Below, piece by piece: positions 16,977 through 24,861 of a stretch of 32,793 bases of DNA. Both the position numbers and the translations under genes were made by a program. The notes beneath the pieces are model-generated. The model was given only the letters and a program-made list of their open reading frames with translations, did not search any database and was not told the DNA's origin. The stretch is taken from assembly GCA_026388095.1 (NCBI GenBank), contig JAPLKL010000034.1, positions 1 through 32,793 of the forward strand. The letters are read 5' to 3'. Source of the DNA: Elusimicrobiota bacterium. Lineage in GTDB: Bacteria; Elusimicrobiota; Elusimicrobia; UBA1565; UBA9628. Position 1 is the stretch's first letter. Every line of letters starts with the position of its first letter.

Positions 16977-17145
16977 GCGCCCGGCGGTCGTCTGCCGGGC
17001 GCAACCGACCCGCGCACCTGCCCGTAAGGAAGGCGGGCAGGTACCGTGCGTCGATAACGCACGGAAGCGGGGCGGCAGAACCCATCCGATAGGTTGCACG
17101 AAGGATGGCGCCTTCGGCGCGACTGGCGAGCCTTCGGCTCGCCAG
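16977..17145. repeat. array of six short hairpins
   Basis: Stems are at 16977-16985/16994-17002, 17016-17024/17034-17042, 17044-17051/17057-17064, 17082-17087/17103-17108, 17108-17112/17116-17120 (TTC loop) and 17123-17132/17136-17145 (TTC loop, 10-bp perfect stem). Such close packing of stems would fold strongly as RNA. Whether it is transcribed is unknown. Confidence 0.6.
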
Positions 17146-17172
17146 TTCGGGGACGGACTGTTGCCCGCTACC

Positions 17173-17602
17173 GAAAGGACTGTGTCCGGACCAGAGCTGT
17201 CCGGGGAAAGTCAAAGAAGCTTGCCCGGACGTTCTCTGAGTCTCTCGGAGCGGAACCGACCTGCGACGATCCTGGGCCCGACAGGGTTCTCTGTGCGATG
17301 CTGTCCGGGGCAGGTCTGGTCGAGGAATCTTAAGATTCCGGAGCAACTGTGTCCGGACACAGCGCACCCCGCCGCAACTCGCAGGACCCATCGGGGTTGT
17401 CAACGGCCACAGCCGGTATCGCCGGCGCGGGCCAACGCCGGGATGATGTCTCGGGACAGGCTCTAAAGCCGCGCAAGCCGATTCAACGAGGCCTGCTGCC
17501 GATTTTCCGTCGGACAATCCCGACCGGAGGCTGTTTCATCAGGGCTTGTTGCGTCGCGCGACGGATTTCCCCGGACAGGAGTGGTCCGGACACAGTCCTT
17601 TC
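17173..17602. repeat. 37-bp subterminal inverted repeat and two 16-bp palindromes
   Basis: Bases 17173-17209 match the reverse complement of 17566-17602: 21 identical bases beginning GAAAGGACTGTGTCC, three mismatches, then 13 identical bases ending CCGGGGAAA. Between them are the perfect palindromes GGAATCTTAAGATTCC (17324-17339) and CTGTGTCCGGACACAG (17347-17362). The core TGTCCGG recurs several more times. This may be an older element nested in the one bounded by the 17-bp repeats. Confidence 0.65.
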
Positions 17603-17708
17603 CGCTGGGGGGTTTATCAGCAGCCTGCTGGCGCGACAGCCGGGCGCCGGCCCAGAAAGTTGTAGTATTGTCCTAGCCGCGTCCGGCCGGCGACCGGGCG
17701 CCAACCTG

Positions 17709-19214
17709 ATGGCTTCCTCTCGAAAGTCTGCCGATTGGCCGGTCCTGGCCTTGCTGACCGGCGCCACGGCGGTGAGCCTCGGCGCATGGCGGATGGGGCG
17801 TCTCGGCTTCTACCATGACGACTGGTATTACCTCTATGCCCTCGGTTCCGTTCCGCAGGGGATGCTCTCCTGGATGCGCATCCTCGTCAAAGAGCTGCCG
17901 CCGCTGGTCTTCCGGCCCCTGGAGATACCTCTCTTCGCGGCGCTCTACGCCGCCTTCGGCGCCCACCCGCTGCCGTGGCACCTGTCTTTGCTGGCCATCA
18001 ACGCCGCGCTGGCCTTCGCCTTGTTCCGGCTGCTCCGGCGCTTCGAGGTGGACTGCCGGGGCGCCGCCCTCTGCGCCCTCGTCTTCGTGGCTTATCCCAG
18101 CAAGGACGCCTGCGTGTTCTGGCCCTTCGACCTGATCAACTCCCTGGCCCTGGCAGCCTTCCTGGCGGCCTACCTGGCCCATCTGGATTACGTCGAGACC
18201 GGCCGAGGCCGGTCTTTGGGCCTCTCGGTCGCGGCCTGGATCGGCTGCATCGCGATATACGACCAGTGCACCCTCCTCTTCCCGCTCTGGCTGCTCACGC
18301 CCAGGACGCTGCGCGAAGGGATACCTCCGCGGGCCTGGCGGGGCCTATGGGCCGCCCTCGGCGTGGCCGCGATCTCCTCCGCGTACAAGCTATGGTGGGT
18401 GCCGCACGCCTTCGGGACGGCCTACAACAAAAACATCATGTTCTCCCTCGCCCAAGCCGTGCGGGTCTACGGCCTCGGGATCGCGGCGAACCTGGGCCCG
18501 CGGCTGGCGGGCTACGTCGCCCGGTCGGCCTGGCGCGCATTCACCGTCTCTCCGGAGGTCGCGGCCCTCGCGTTCCTGCTGCCGTGGTCGCTGTGGTGGC
18601 TCCGATCCAAGGAGGCGGCGGCGGCGCGTCACGACGCGAACACGCTGCTGGCTCTCGGCGGGGCGGTGTTCCTGCTCGGCTATCTGCCCATCGCCGTCTC
18701 CGATTACATCCCGACCCCCCTCAGCCACATGAACCGGATCAACGAGGTGCCGATCCTGGGGCTGGTTTTGGCCCTGGCCGGGGTCTGGAACCTCCTGGGC
18801 CGCCGCCGCCGCGTCCTGGCGGCCGGCTGCGCCGCCGCCGGCCTCCTGCTGGCCGCCCACGTCGCCTTCGCCGATGCTTGGTCGCGATCCTACGAGCTTC
18901 AGCTCGAGATCCGGGACGTCATCCGATCGCAGCCGGAAAAGTGGCCGCATGGCACGAAATTGCTTTTATGGTACGAGCCCCATTACATCGAGGAAAAGGC
19001 TCCGGTCTTCATCGCGAGCTGGGACATCACCGGCGCCGCCCGGATATGGACGGGAGACCCGTCGCGGGAGGCTGACGTCCTGCCCGCGGCCATGGAGTTC
19101 CTTCCGGAAGGCGTCGCCCAGGGGGGCCGCCTCCTCCCCTACAAGTCCTTCCGCGTCCTGGACCTCGCTCACCGGACCATCGTGGAGGTCGGCTACCAGA
19201 GCTTTCACCGGTGA
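17709..19214 (+). CDS. multi-pass membrane protein, GT-C glycosyltransferase-like
   Basis: The 501-residue protein from ATG 17709 has about nine to ten hydrophobic segments. After the first it carries FYHDDWYYLY (34-43), an Asp-Asp pair in the first extracytoplasmic loop. This is the hallmark of GT-C enzymes (GT39/ArnT-like), which transfer sugars from polyprenyl-phosphate donors. A soluble domain follows the last membrane segment (about 400-501). The donor and acceptor are not predictable. The frame is open farther upstream to 17349, but that part crosses the insertion element and is not conserved-looking. It ends seven bases before the convergent membrane gene. Confidence 0.65.
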   Translation: MASSRKSADWPVLALLTGATAVSLGAWRMGRLGFYHDDWYYLYALGSVPQGMLSWMRILVKELPPLVFRPLEIPLFAALYAAFGAHPLPWHLSLLAINAALAFALFRLLRRFEVDCRGAALCALVFVAYPSKDACVFWPFDLINSLALAAFLAAYLAHLDYVETGRGRSLGLSVAAWIGCIAIYDQCTLLFPLWLLTPRTLREGIPPRAWRGLWAALGVAAISSAYKLWWVPHAFGTAYNKNIMFSLAQAVRVYGLGIAANLGPRLAGYVARSAWRAFTVSPEVAALAFLLPWSLWWLRSKEAAAARHDANTLLALGGAVFLLGYLPIAVSDYIPTPLSHMNRINEVPILGLVLALAGVWNLLGRRRRVLAAGCAAAGLLLAAHVAFADAWSRSYELQLEIRDVIRSQPEKWPHGTKLLLWYEPHYIEEKAPVFIASWDITGAARIWTGDPSREADVLPAAMEFLPEGVAQGGRLLPYKSFRVLDLAHRTIVEVGYQSFHR

Positions 19215-19221
19215 ACCCGGC

Positions 19222-20415
19222 TTAGCCAGGCTTGGGCGTGGCCCGGGCGAGGATCCACTCCAGGCTCCAGCGGCCCCGCGCGCGGTCCCAGCGCTCCAGC
19301 AAGACAGCCAGCGACCCCAGGAAGGCCGCGCCCGCGATGAATGCGGCCAGCGGGCTGCAGAGGTGCTCATAGAACATCGTCCGGGACCCGGCCGCCCAGC
19401 CCATGATCCAGAGCGGCCAGAAGATGAGGATGTGGTGGAGCACGTAGATGGTCAGGGAATAGCGGCTGAGCCGGCGCAGGTAGCGCCGCAGGCCGGTTTC
19501 CCTCGGGGAGCGGTCGCAGAGGCGGCGCAGCAGGGCGAAGGTCGCCAGGGTCAGCCCGAGCTGGAACAGGAACATCGGGAAGGAGTCCGGGTAGAAGGAG
19601 AGAGGGGCGACGTAGGAGTCCACGGCGCGCAGCCCGGGCCCGGCCGAGCCCAGGAGAGCCAGGGCCGCGCCCGCGGCGAGCCCGACCAGCCCCGCCGCGC
19701 CCAGGGCCAGGTCGAAACGGCGCGAGAAATCCGCCTTCTGCTGCAGCCGCCCCAGTCCGTAGCCGGATAGGGAGAAAGCCATCCAGGGCAGGACGGGGAA
19801 ATAGCCGTTCAGGAAGAAGCCGGTCAGGATGCTGCGGAGGCCTCCCCCGCCGGCGTATTCGTCCACCGGGTCGACCAGGATGCCGGGCAGCAGTCCGGAG
19901 ATGCCGGGGACAGGGTCGAGGGAGCCGCCCCATTGAGCGACGTAGCCGCTATGGGAACGCAGCGGGGGCGCGGCCAGCACCAGGGCGGCGGCCAGGCCGA
20001 GGAAGGCCGCTGGCGGCAGGCCGCGCAGGAGCCGGATGGCCAGCACGCAGGTGCCGATGAGGGTCAGCACGTCCCATTCGAAGAGGGCGTGGGGGCCGCG
20101 CACGGCCAGGGAGAACAGGAACCCGCAAAGGACGATGAGCGCGCCGCGCTTCATGGTCCGGTCGCGCGGCAGGTCAAGGAGGGCTGCGCCGGGAGGCAGC
20201 CGGGCCTGGGACACAGCCTGGCTCAAGCCGACGAGGAACAGGAAGAAGGGCGCGGCGAAATCTCCGACCACGTGGTTGCTGAAGAAATAGACCCAGGTGT
20301 AGCCGGCGTCCGGGGCCGAGAGGAAGATGGGGAAATGACAGAGCACCATGAACGCGATGGCGAGCGCGCGCATCACGTCGATCGAGTCGAGCCGCTGGGC
20401 AGGATGAGGAGCCAC
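19222..20415 (-). CDS. heparan-alpha-glucosaminide N-acetyltransferase-like (DUF1624) membrane protein
   Basis: The 397-residue polytopic protein starts with RLDSIDVMRALAIAFMVLCHFP (8-29), typical of the DUF1624/HGSNAT-catalytic group and related membrane acyltransferases. About ten hydrophobic segments follow, and SRYSLTIYVLHHILIFWPLW lies near residue 330. Such proteins are thought to acetylate sugars across the membrane using cytoplasmic acetyl-CoA. The GTG at 20415 is needed to include the conserved N-terminal motif. A perfect TATAAT lies eight bases upstream of it, suggesting a very short leader. It may modify a glycan made by its neighbours. Confidence 0.72.
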   Translation of the reverse strand: MAPHPAQRLDSIDVMRALAIAFMVLCHFPIFLSAPDAGYTWVYFFSNHVVGDFAAPFFLFLVGLSQAVSQARLPPGAALLDLPRDRTMKRGALIVLCGFLFSLAVRGPHALFEWDVLTLIGTCVLAIRLLRGLPPAAFLGLAAALVLAAPPLRSHSGYVAQWGGSLDPVPGISGLLPGILVDPVDEYAGGGGLRSILTGFFLNGYFPVLPWMAFSLSGYGLGRLQQKADFSRRFDLALGAAGLVGLAAGAALALLGSAGPGLRAVDSYVAPLSFYPDSFPMFLFQLGLTLATFALLRRLCDRSPRETGLRRYLRRLSRYSLTIYVLHHILIFWPLWIMGWAAGSRTMFYEHLCSPLAAFIAGAAFLGSLAVLLERWDRARGRWSLEWILARATPKPG

Positions 20416-20423
20416 GGTCCGGT

Positions 20424-20429
20424 ATTATA
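20424..20429 (-). promoter_or_regulatory. consensus -10 (TATAAT) just upstream of the acetyltransferase-like gene
   Basis: On the minus strand TATAAT sits inside GGTATAATACC, eight bases before the GTG start at 20415. No obvious -35 was recognised. Transcription would begin at or within a base or two of the start codon. Confidence 0.5.
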
Positions 20430-20516
20430 CCCTCCCGGCCCGGGCCGCGCCATGATGCGCACCGCAGTCGCTGGATGACCGGGATCAGGGGCACGGGGCC
20501 GGTCCCAGGGCCCACT

Positions 20517-20547
20517 CCGGCGGCGTTTTGGTATCATCACCTTTGCC
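20517..20547 (+). promoter_or_regulatory. repeated promoter block, copy 1
   Basis: The block holds CGTTTTGGTATCAT with the -10-like TATCAT at 20532-20537, 28 bases before the ATG at 20566. It matches 27 of 31 positions of the block at 22478-22508 ahead of the ATP-grasp gene. The shared sequence suggests co-regulation of the two genes, or duplication of a promoter. Confidence 0.55.
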
Positions 20548-20565
20548 AGGCCCCCATAGGGCTCT

Positions 20566-22476
20566 ATGGACCAGGATTCCAAAACGCCGGCGGCGTGCAG
20601 TCCCAGCCCGAGCGGGGCCTCGATACCGGCCTCGCCATGGCGGCGCCTGGCTTTACCCGCTCTCCTCGCAGCCCTGACCTTGGCCCTTTACGGCGACTCG
20701 CTCAACGATCCGCTCGTCTTTGATTCGACGATCATCCTCACGCCCTCCCGGCTGGAATGGACCCTGCAGCATTTCGGGATAGGCCGTCTTTTCGATCTGA
20801 GAGCTCTGACTTGGCTGTCCTTCGCCGGGACCTATTTTTTCTTCGGCATGAAGGTCTTCTGGCACAACCTGCTCAACGCGCTGTTGCACGCGTCGAACGT
20901 CGCGCTGATCTTCATCTTCCTGGAGCGGCTGTTCGCGCTGGCGCTGCGCCCCGTGGGACAGGACACCCCCGCGCGGAACCTGGCCTTTTCCGGGGCGGCG
21001 CTCTTCGCCGTCCATCCCATCAGCGTCTATGCCACAGCCTACCTCAACCAGCGGAGCATCCTCCTGGCGACCTTCTTCGCCTTGCTGTCGCTGATCTCCT
21101 TTCTAAAGGGATTCGCGCAGGATTCCCGCCGCCATAGGATCTGGTCCGCGGTCTTCTATTTTCTTTCCGTGCATTCCAAGGAGCACGCCGTCATGCTTCC
21201 GTTGGCGGCCTGCAGCCTGGTCCCCTTGATCTCGCAAGCGCAAGGTCGGGCGGCCCTGCGCAAGTTGTGGCCGTTGTGCCTGCTCTATGCGGCGATCGCC
21301 GGCGAGATCATTTTGAGGGCTCGCGGGGTCCTGGGGAAAGCCTACGAGCCGTATGCGGCCGAGATCCTGGGAAGTCTTGCCAATGACCGGCCAGCCCATT
21401 TGTACGCCCTTAGCGTGCTCACGCAGAGCTGGATGTTCTTTCGCTACCTATGGTTATGGCTCTGCCCGCATACGGGGTGGATGTCCGTCGATATGGTGTT
21501 GCCCATGGCTCGCGGCTTGCTCTCGTGGCCCGAGACGCTCGCATTGCCCTGCCTGGGAGCTTACGCGTGCGCTGCGTTGGCGTTGTTGCGCAAGCGCGGG
21601 CGCCTGGGCCTGGCGGGGTTCGGCTTGCTGTTCCCGCTCCTGCTCTTCCCCACGGAATTCGCGGCCGTCCGTACCCATGAGCAATTCGTGCTCTACCGCA
21701 GCTATCTTTGGATGCCCGGGTTCTTCGCGGTCCTGCCCCTGGCGGCGGCGCTCCTTTCCCGTAAAGCGAGGATCCCTCTGATGATCTGCGGTCTCCTGTA
21801 TCTGGCCATGGGAGCGAGGGATCGCTTGGCGACGTTCCGCGACCCCGTGTCTTTGTGGGCGGACGCGGCGGCGAAGCTCGATCCCAAGGCCTCCAAGAAC
21901 TCCCCAGCGTACCGGCCTATCGGGTGCCTGGCCCAAGCGTATGCGCAACGGGGGGATCAGGAGCGCGCCATCCCCTTGTACCGCCGCGCCTTGGAACTGA
22001 ACCCCCGCTCCGTAGAGAACCAGTACGACCTGGGCAACTCTCTCAGGAGCGTGGGGAGATGCCGCGAGGCGGTGGCCCACTACGCGGCCGCCGTGCAACT
22101 CAAGCCGTTCGCGGACGGCTTCAACAACCTCGGCCTGGCATTCGCCTGCAGCGGGGACATCGCCCCGGCGATCGCGGCGTATCGCCAAGCCATCCGGGTG
22201 TCGCCGGACAGCGTGGAGGCCCTGGTCAATCTCGGCAACCTGCTGCAGAAGAAGGGCGACTTTGCCGAGTCCAGGGATAGCTACACCCGCGCCTTGAGGC
22301 TGGAGCCCAATCGAGCGGAGATCCATAACAACCTAGGCCTGCTGCTGGCTCGCAACGGAGCGGTGGACGAGGCCATCGTCCATTTCAAGGAAGTCGTCCG
22401 CCTGAAGCCGGATGACCCGCAGGCTCGCGCCAATCTCGACAAGGCGTTCCAGTTCAAGAGACTGACGAGCCGCTGA
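20566..22476 (+). CDS. polytopic membrane protein with C-terminal TPR repeats (TMTC-like)
   Basis: The 636-residue protein has a membrane half (about 28-415, roughly ten hydrophobic segments) and a TPR half (about 445-625, five repeats such as AIPLYRRALELNP, AIAAYRQAIRVSP and AIVHFKEVVRLKP). The LFAVHPISVYATAYLNQRS segment (146-164) resembles the loop found in bacterial TPR membrane proteins and eukaryotic TMTC O-mannosyltransferases, of GT-C type. The usual Asp pair of the first loop is reduced to VFDS (51-54), so catalytic ability is uncertain. Its codons look less GC-biased than those of neighbouring genes. The promoter block is shared with the next gene. A role in protein or cell-surface glycosylation is inferred. 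Confidence 0.72.
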   Translation: MDQDSKTPAACSPSPSGASIPASPWRRLALPALLAALTLALYGDSLNDPLVFDSTIILTPSRLEWTLQHFGIGRLFDLRALTWLSFAGTYFFFGMKVFWHNLLNALLHASNVALIFIFLERLFALALRPVGQDTPARNLAFSGAALFAVHPISVYATAYLNQRSILLATFFALLSLISFLKGFAQDSRRHRIWSAVFYFLSVHSKEHAVMLPLAACSLVPLISQAQGRAALRKLWPLCLLYAAIAGEIILRARGVLGKAYEPYAAEILGSLANDRPAHLYALSVLTQSWMFFRYLWLWLCPHTGWMSVDMVLPMARGLLSWPETLALPCLGAYACAALALLRKRGRLGLAGFGLLFPLLLFPTEFAAVRTHEQFVLYRSYLWMPGFFAVLPLAAALLSRKARIPLMICGLLYLAMGARDRLATFRDPVSLWADAAAKLDPKASKNSPAYRPIGCLAQAYAQRGDQERAIPLYRRALELNPRSVENQYDLGNSLRSVGRCREAVAHYAAAVQLKPFADGFNNLGLAFACSGDIAPAIAAYRQAIRVSPDSVEALVNLGNLLQKKGDFAESRDSYTRALRLEPNRAEIHNNLGLLLARNGAVDEAIVHFKEVVRLKPDDPQARANLDKAFQFKRLTSR

Positions 22477-22477
22477 T

Positions 22478-22508
22478 CCGGCGTCGTTTTGGTATCATAA
22501 CCTCCGCC
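22478..22508 (+). promoter_or_regulatory. repeated promoter block, copy 2
   Basis: The same CGTTTTGGTATCAT core occurs here, with TATCAT at 22493-22498, 22 bases before the ATG at 22521. It begins two bases after the preceding gene ends. It differs from copy 1 at four of 31 positions. Confidence 0.55.
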
Positions 22509-22520
22509 GGCCTGCACCCC

Positions 22521-23690
22521 ATGAACATCCTCTACCTGTCGCCGGATTTCCCGCCGAACTACCGCCGCTTCCCGGTCTGCCTGCGGGAAGCGGGCGCCAC
22601 CGTGGTGGGCATCGGCTGGCAAGACCCCGGACGCCTGGCCCCCGAGGTCAGCCGGTCCTTGGCCGACTATTGCCGGGTGCCCGACATGGGCAACTACGAC
22701 CACGTGCTGCGCGCGGCCGGCTACCTGGTGTCCCGGGTCGGCAAGCTCGACCGCATCGTGTCCCAAGAGGAGCACTGGATCGACCTCGAGGCGGCCCTGC
22801 GGCTCGACTTCAACGTCGCGGGCGATAAGCCCGACGACATCCGCGCCTTCCGCCACAAGTCGCTCATGAAGGAGAACTTCAGGCGGATCGGAGTCCGCGT
22901 CGCGCAGGGGGAACTGGCCGTAGACCCCGAGGCGGGCAGACGTTTCGCCCGTCGGGCGGGCTACCCGCTGATCGCCAAGCCGGACCGAGGCGTGGGCGCC
23001 CACGCGACCTTCAAGCTGGCCAGCGACGAGGATCTATCGGACTTCTTCAGGCGCAGGAGCCCGGAGGTCCCCTACATCCTTGAGGAGTTCCTGGAGGGCT
23101 TCATCCAGTCTTTCGACGGATTGACCGGCCGGGACGGCGCCATCCTCTTCTGCGCGTCCCACCATTTCGTCCCCGACATCATGACCGCGGTCAACACGGA
23201 CGACCACCTGCACTATTGGTCCATGCGCCGGATCCCGGAGGATGTCGAGGAGCAGGGGCGCAGGGCCGTCGCGGCCTTCGGCCTGCGCGAGCGCTTCTTC
23301 CACCTGGAGTTCATCCGCGGCCCGCAAGGGCAGCTGACGGCCATGGAGATCAACGCGCGGCCCCCGGGCGGGCTGACCACGGACATGTTCAATTACGCCA
23401 ACGATATCGACGTGTATCGGCAGTGGGCCGAAGTCGTGGTCCACGGGACCTTCGCGGCCCGCTGCGAGCGGCCCTACCACGTCTGCTACATCGGGCGCAA
23501 AGCGAGCAAGCGCTACGCCCATTCGCATGAGGAGGTGCTCCAGAAGTACGGCCCGCAGATCCTGACGCACACCCCCATCGACTCCGTGTTCCGGAGCGCG
23601 ATCGGCGACTACGCCTATCTGGTGCGGGCTCCGGAAATGGAGCGGATCCAGCCCATCGTGGCCTACATCCAGGAGTTGCGCGCGGAATGA
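22521..23690 (+). CDS. ATP-grasp family ligase of unknown substrate
   Basis: This 389-residue protein has an ATP-grasp fold: a Rossmann-like N-terminus (MNILYLSPDFPPNYRRF), the ATP-binding YPLIAKPDRGVGAH (148-161), the LEEFLEG hinge (188-194) and the metal-binding MEINARPPGG (275-284). It resembles the carbamoyl-phosphate-synthase-type carboxylate-amine ligases, which form amide or peptide bonds through an acyl phosphate. The substrate cannot be told. It follows the TMTC-like gene behind a copy of the same promoter block and precedes a signalling gene. Confidence 0.75.
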   Translation: MNILYLSPDFPPNYRRFPVCLREAGATVVGIGWQDPGRLAPEVSRSLADYCRVPDMGNYDHVLRAAGYLVSRVGKLDRIVSQEEHWIDLEAALRLDFNVAGDKPDDIRAFRHKSLMKENFRRIGVRVAQGELAVDPEAGRRFARRAGYPLIAKPDRGVGAHATFKLASDEDLSDFFRRRSPEVPYILEEFLEGFIQSFDGLTGRDGAILFCASHHFVPDIMTAVNTDDHLHYWSMRRIPEDVEEQGRRAVAAFGLRERFFHLEFIRGPQGQLTAMEINARPPGGLTTDMFNYANDIDVYRQWAEVVVHGTFAARCERPYHVCYIGRKASKRYAHSHEEVLQKYGPQILTHTPIDSVFRSAIGDYAYLVRAPEMERIQPIVAYIQELRAE

Positions 23691-23696
23691 TATCAT
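23691..23696 (+). promoter_or_regulatory. -10-like TATCAT at the kinase start
   Basis: TATCAT overlaps the TGA of the preceding gene at its first base. It lies seven bases before a TTG and ten before the ATG at 23707, with no ribosome-binding site between. This fits a leaderless or 3-nt-leader transcript. Confidence 0.4.
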
Positions 23697-23706
23697 TTAC
23701 ACCTTG

Positions 23707-24861
23707 ATGAGCGATTCCAAGGAAGCGCCGCCCGGGCCCATCCTGGTCGTCGACGACGACGTGGAAGGCTTGGACTACGCCCGGGGGATACTGGAGAAGG
23801 GCGGCTACACGGTGGTCGCGGCCCCGAGCGTCCAGGCCGCCCGCGAGGAGATCGGCCGTCATGATTTCGCCGTGGTGGTCTCGGACCTGCGCCTGGCCGA
23901 GGGCTCGGGCCTGGACGTCATCTCCTGCGCGCGCGAGCGCTCCCCCCTCAGCGTGGGCCTCATCATCACCGCCTATGGCGCCCTGGAGTCCGCCCTGCAG
24001 GCCCTGAGGGAAGGGACCTTCGACTACGTGCTCAAGCCTTTCACCGGCGAGGTCCTGCTGTCCGCGGTGCGCCGCGCCCTGGAGCATCACCGGGTCAAAG
24101 CCGCGCTGGCCCGGCAGACCGCGCGGCTCGATGAGCTGCAGGCGCGCCTGGACCGCCACCTGCGGCTGCTCGAGAACATCTCGCACGAGTTCAAGAACCC
24201 CCTCTCCGTGGTCTACGGCTACGCCACGCACTTGCTGAACCAGGCGCCCGACCCCAGCCGCGTCAAGGATGTCCGCGAAGGACTCTCGACCATCCGCAAA
24301 GGAGCCCAGCGCCTGACCGCGCTGCTCGGAGATCTCCTGGACACCGTGCAGCTCACCAACCGGAAGATGGAGCTGGACCTCGAGACCCTGAGCGCCTGGT
24401 CCTTGATCCAGGAGGCGGTGCTGGAGCACAGCCTGGCGGCCCAGGAGCGCGGGCTCTCTCTGGAGTGCGAAGGCCCGCCGGACTCGGGCATGACCGTGCG
24501 CGCGGACCTGCGCCGGGTCCAGCAGGTGCTGGCCAACCTCATCTACAACGCCCTCAAGTTCACCCGCTCGGGCGGCCAGGTCCGGGTCTCCATCGCGCCG
24601 GCGGAGGGCTTCGTGCGCTTCTGCGTGCGCGACACGGGCCTGGGCATCTCGCCGCAGGATTTGGCGCTCATCTTCGAGCGGTTCTATCAGGCGGGCAAGC
24701 CGGCCGACCAGCAGCCGGGGCTGGGCCTGGGGCTGGAGATCTCCCGCGGACTGGTGGAGCTGCACGGCGGCCGCATCTGGGCCGAGAGCGTGCTGGACCG
24801 CGGCTCTTCCTTCTACTTCACCTTGCCGGCGTGCGGCGCCGACGGGTCCCGCAGGGCGTAG
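23707..24861 (+). CDS. receiver-histidine kinase hybrid without a sensory domain
   Basis: The 384-residue protein is cytoplasmic. A CheY-like receiver (about 11-125) has the acidic cluster DDD (16-18), phosphoacceptor Asp60 and Lys110 (LKPF). After a coiled-coil linker (128-155) comes the dimerisation/phosphotransfer helix with His160 in ISHEFKNPLS. The ATPase domain follows, with the N box (NLIYNALKF, 277-285), G1 DTGLGIS (309-315) and G2 GLGLGLEIS. No transmembrane or PAS segment is present, so input probably comes through phosphorylation of the receiver. No cognate response regulator is adjacent. The last 49 bases overlap the end of the convergent gene. Confidence 0.9.
   Translation: MSDSKEAPPGPILVVDDDVEGLDYARGILEKGGYTVVAAPSVQAAREEIGRHDFAVVVSDLRLAEGSGLDVISCARERSPLSVGLIITAYGALESALQALREGTFDYVLKPFTGEVLLSAVRRALEHHRVKAALARQTARLDELQARLDRHLRLLENISHEFKNPLSVVYGYATHLLNQAPDPSRVKDVREGLSTIRKGAQRLTALLGDLLDTVQLTNRKMELDLETLSAWSLIQEAVLEHSLAAQERGLSLECEGPPDSGMTVRADLRRVQQVLANLIYNALKFTRSGGQVRVSIAPAEGFVRFCVRDTGLGISPQDLALIFERFYQAGKPADQQPGLGLGLEISRGLVELHGGRIWAESVLDRGSSFYFTLPACGADGSRRA

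Larger units (their letters stand above)
16947..17629. mobile_element. non-coding hairpin-rich element with 17-bp terminal inverted repeats
   Basis: AGCAGGCTGCTGATAAA at 16947-16963 is repeated exactly in inverse orientation at 17613-17629. The 680-bp interior has no convincing gene but contains at least six stems and a subterminal inverted repeat. No clear target-site duplication was found. The termini resemble those of many insertion sequences in general form, but I cannot name the family. It fills the space between the phosphate transporter and the glycosyltransferase-like gene. The open frames crossing it continue from the downstream gene without conserved sequence. Confidence 0.6.

Noticed and set aside
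16977-17602. Possible CRISPR array
   Set aside because: Repeats are inverted and unequal in length and spacing; there are no regular spacers and no cas genes.
17349-17708. N-terminal 120-residue extension of the GT-C-like gene
   Set aside because: It reads through the hairpin-rich element, including a palindrome, and looks non-natural. ATG 17709 begins the hydrophobic protein.
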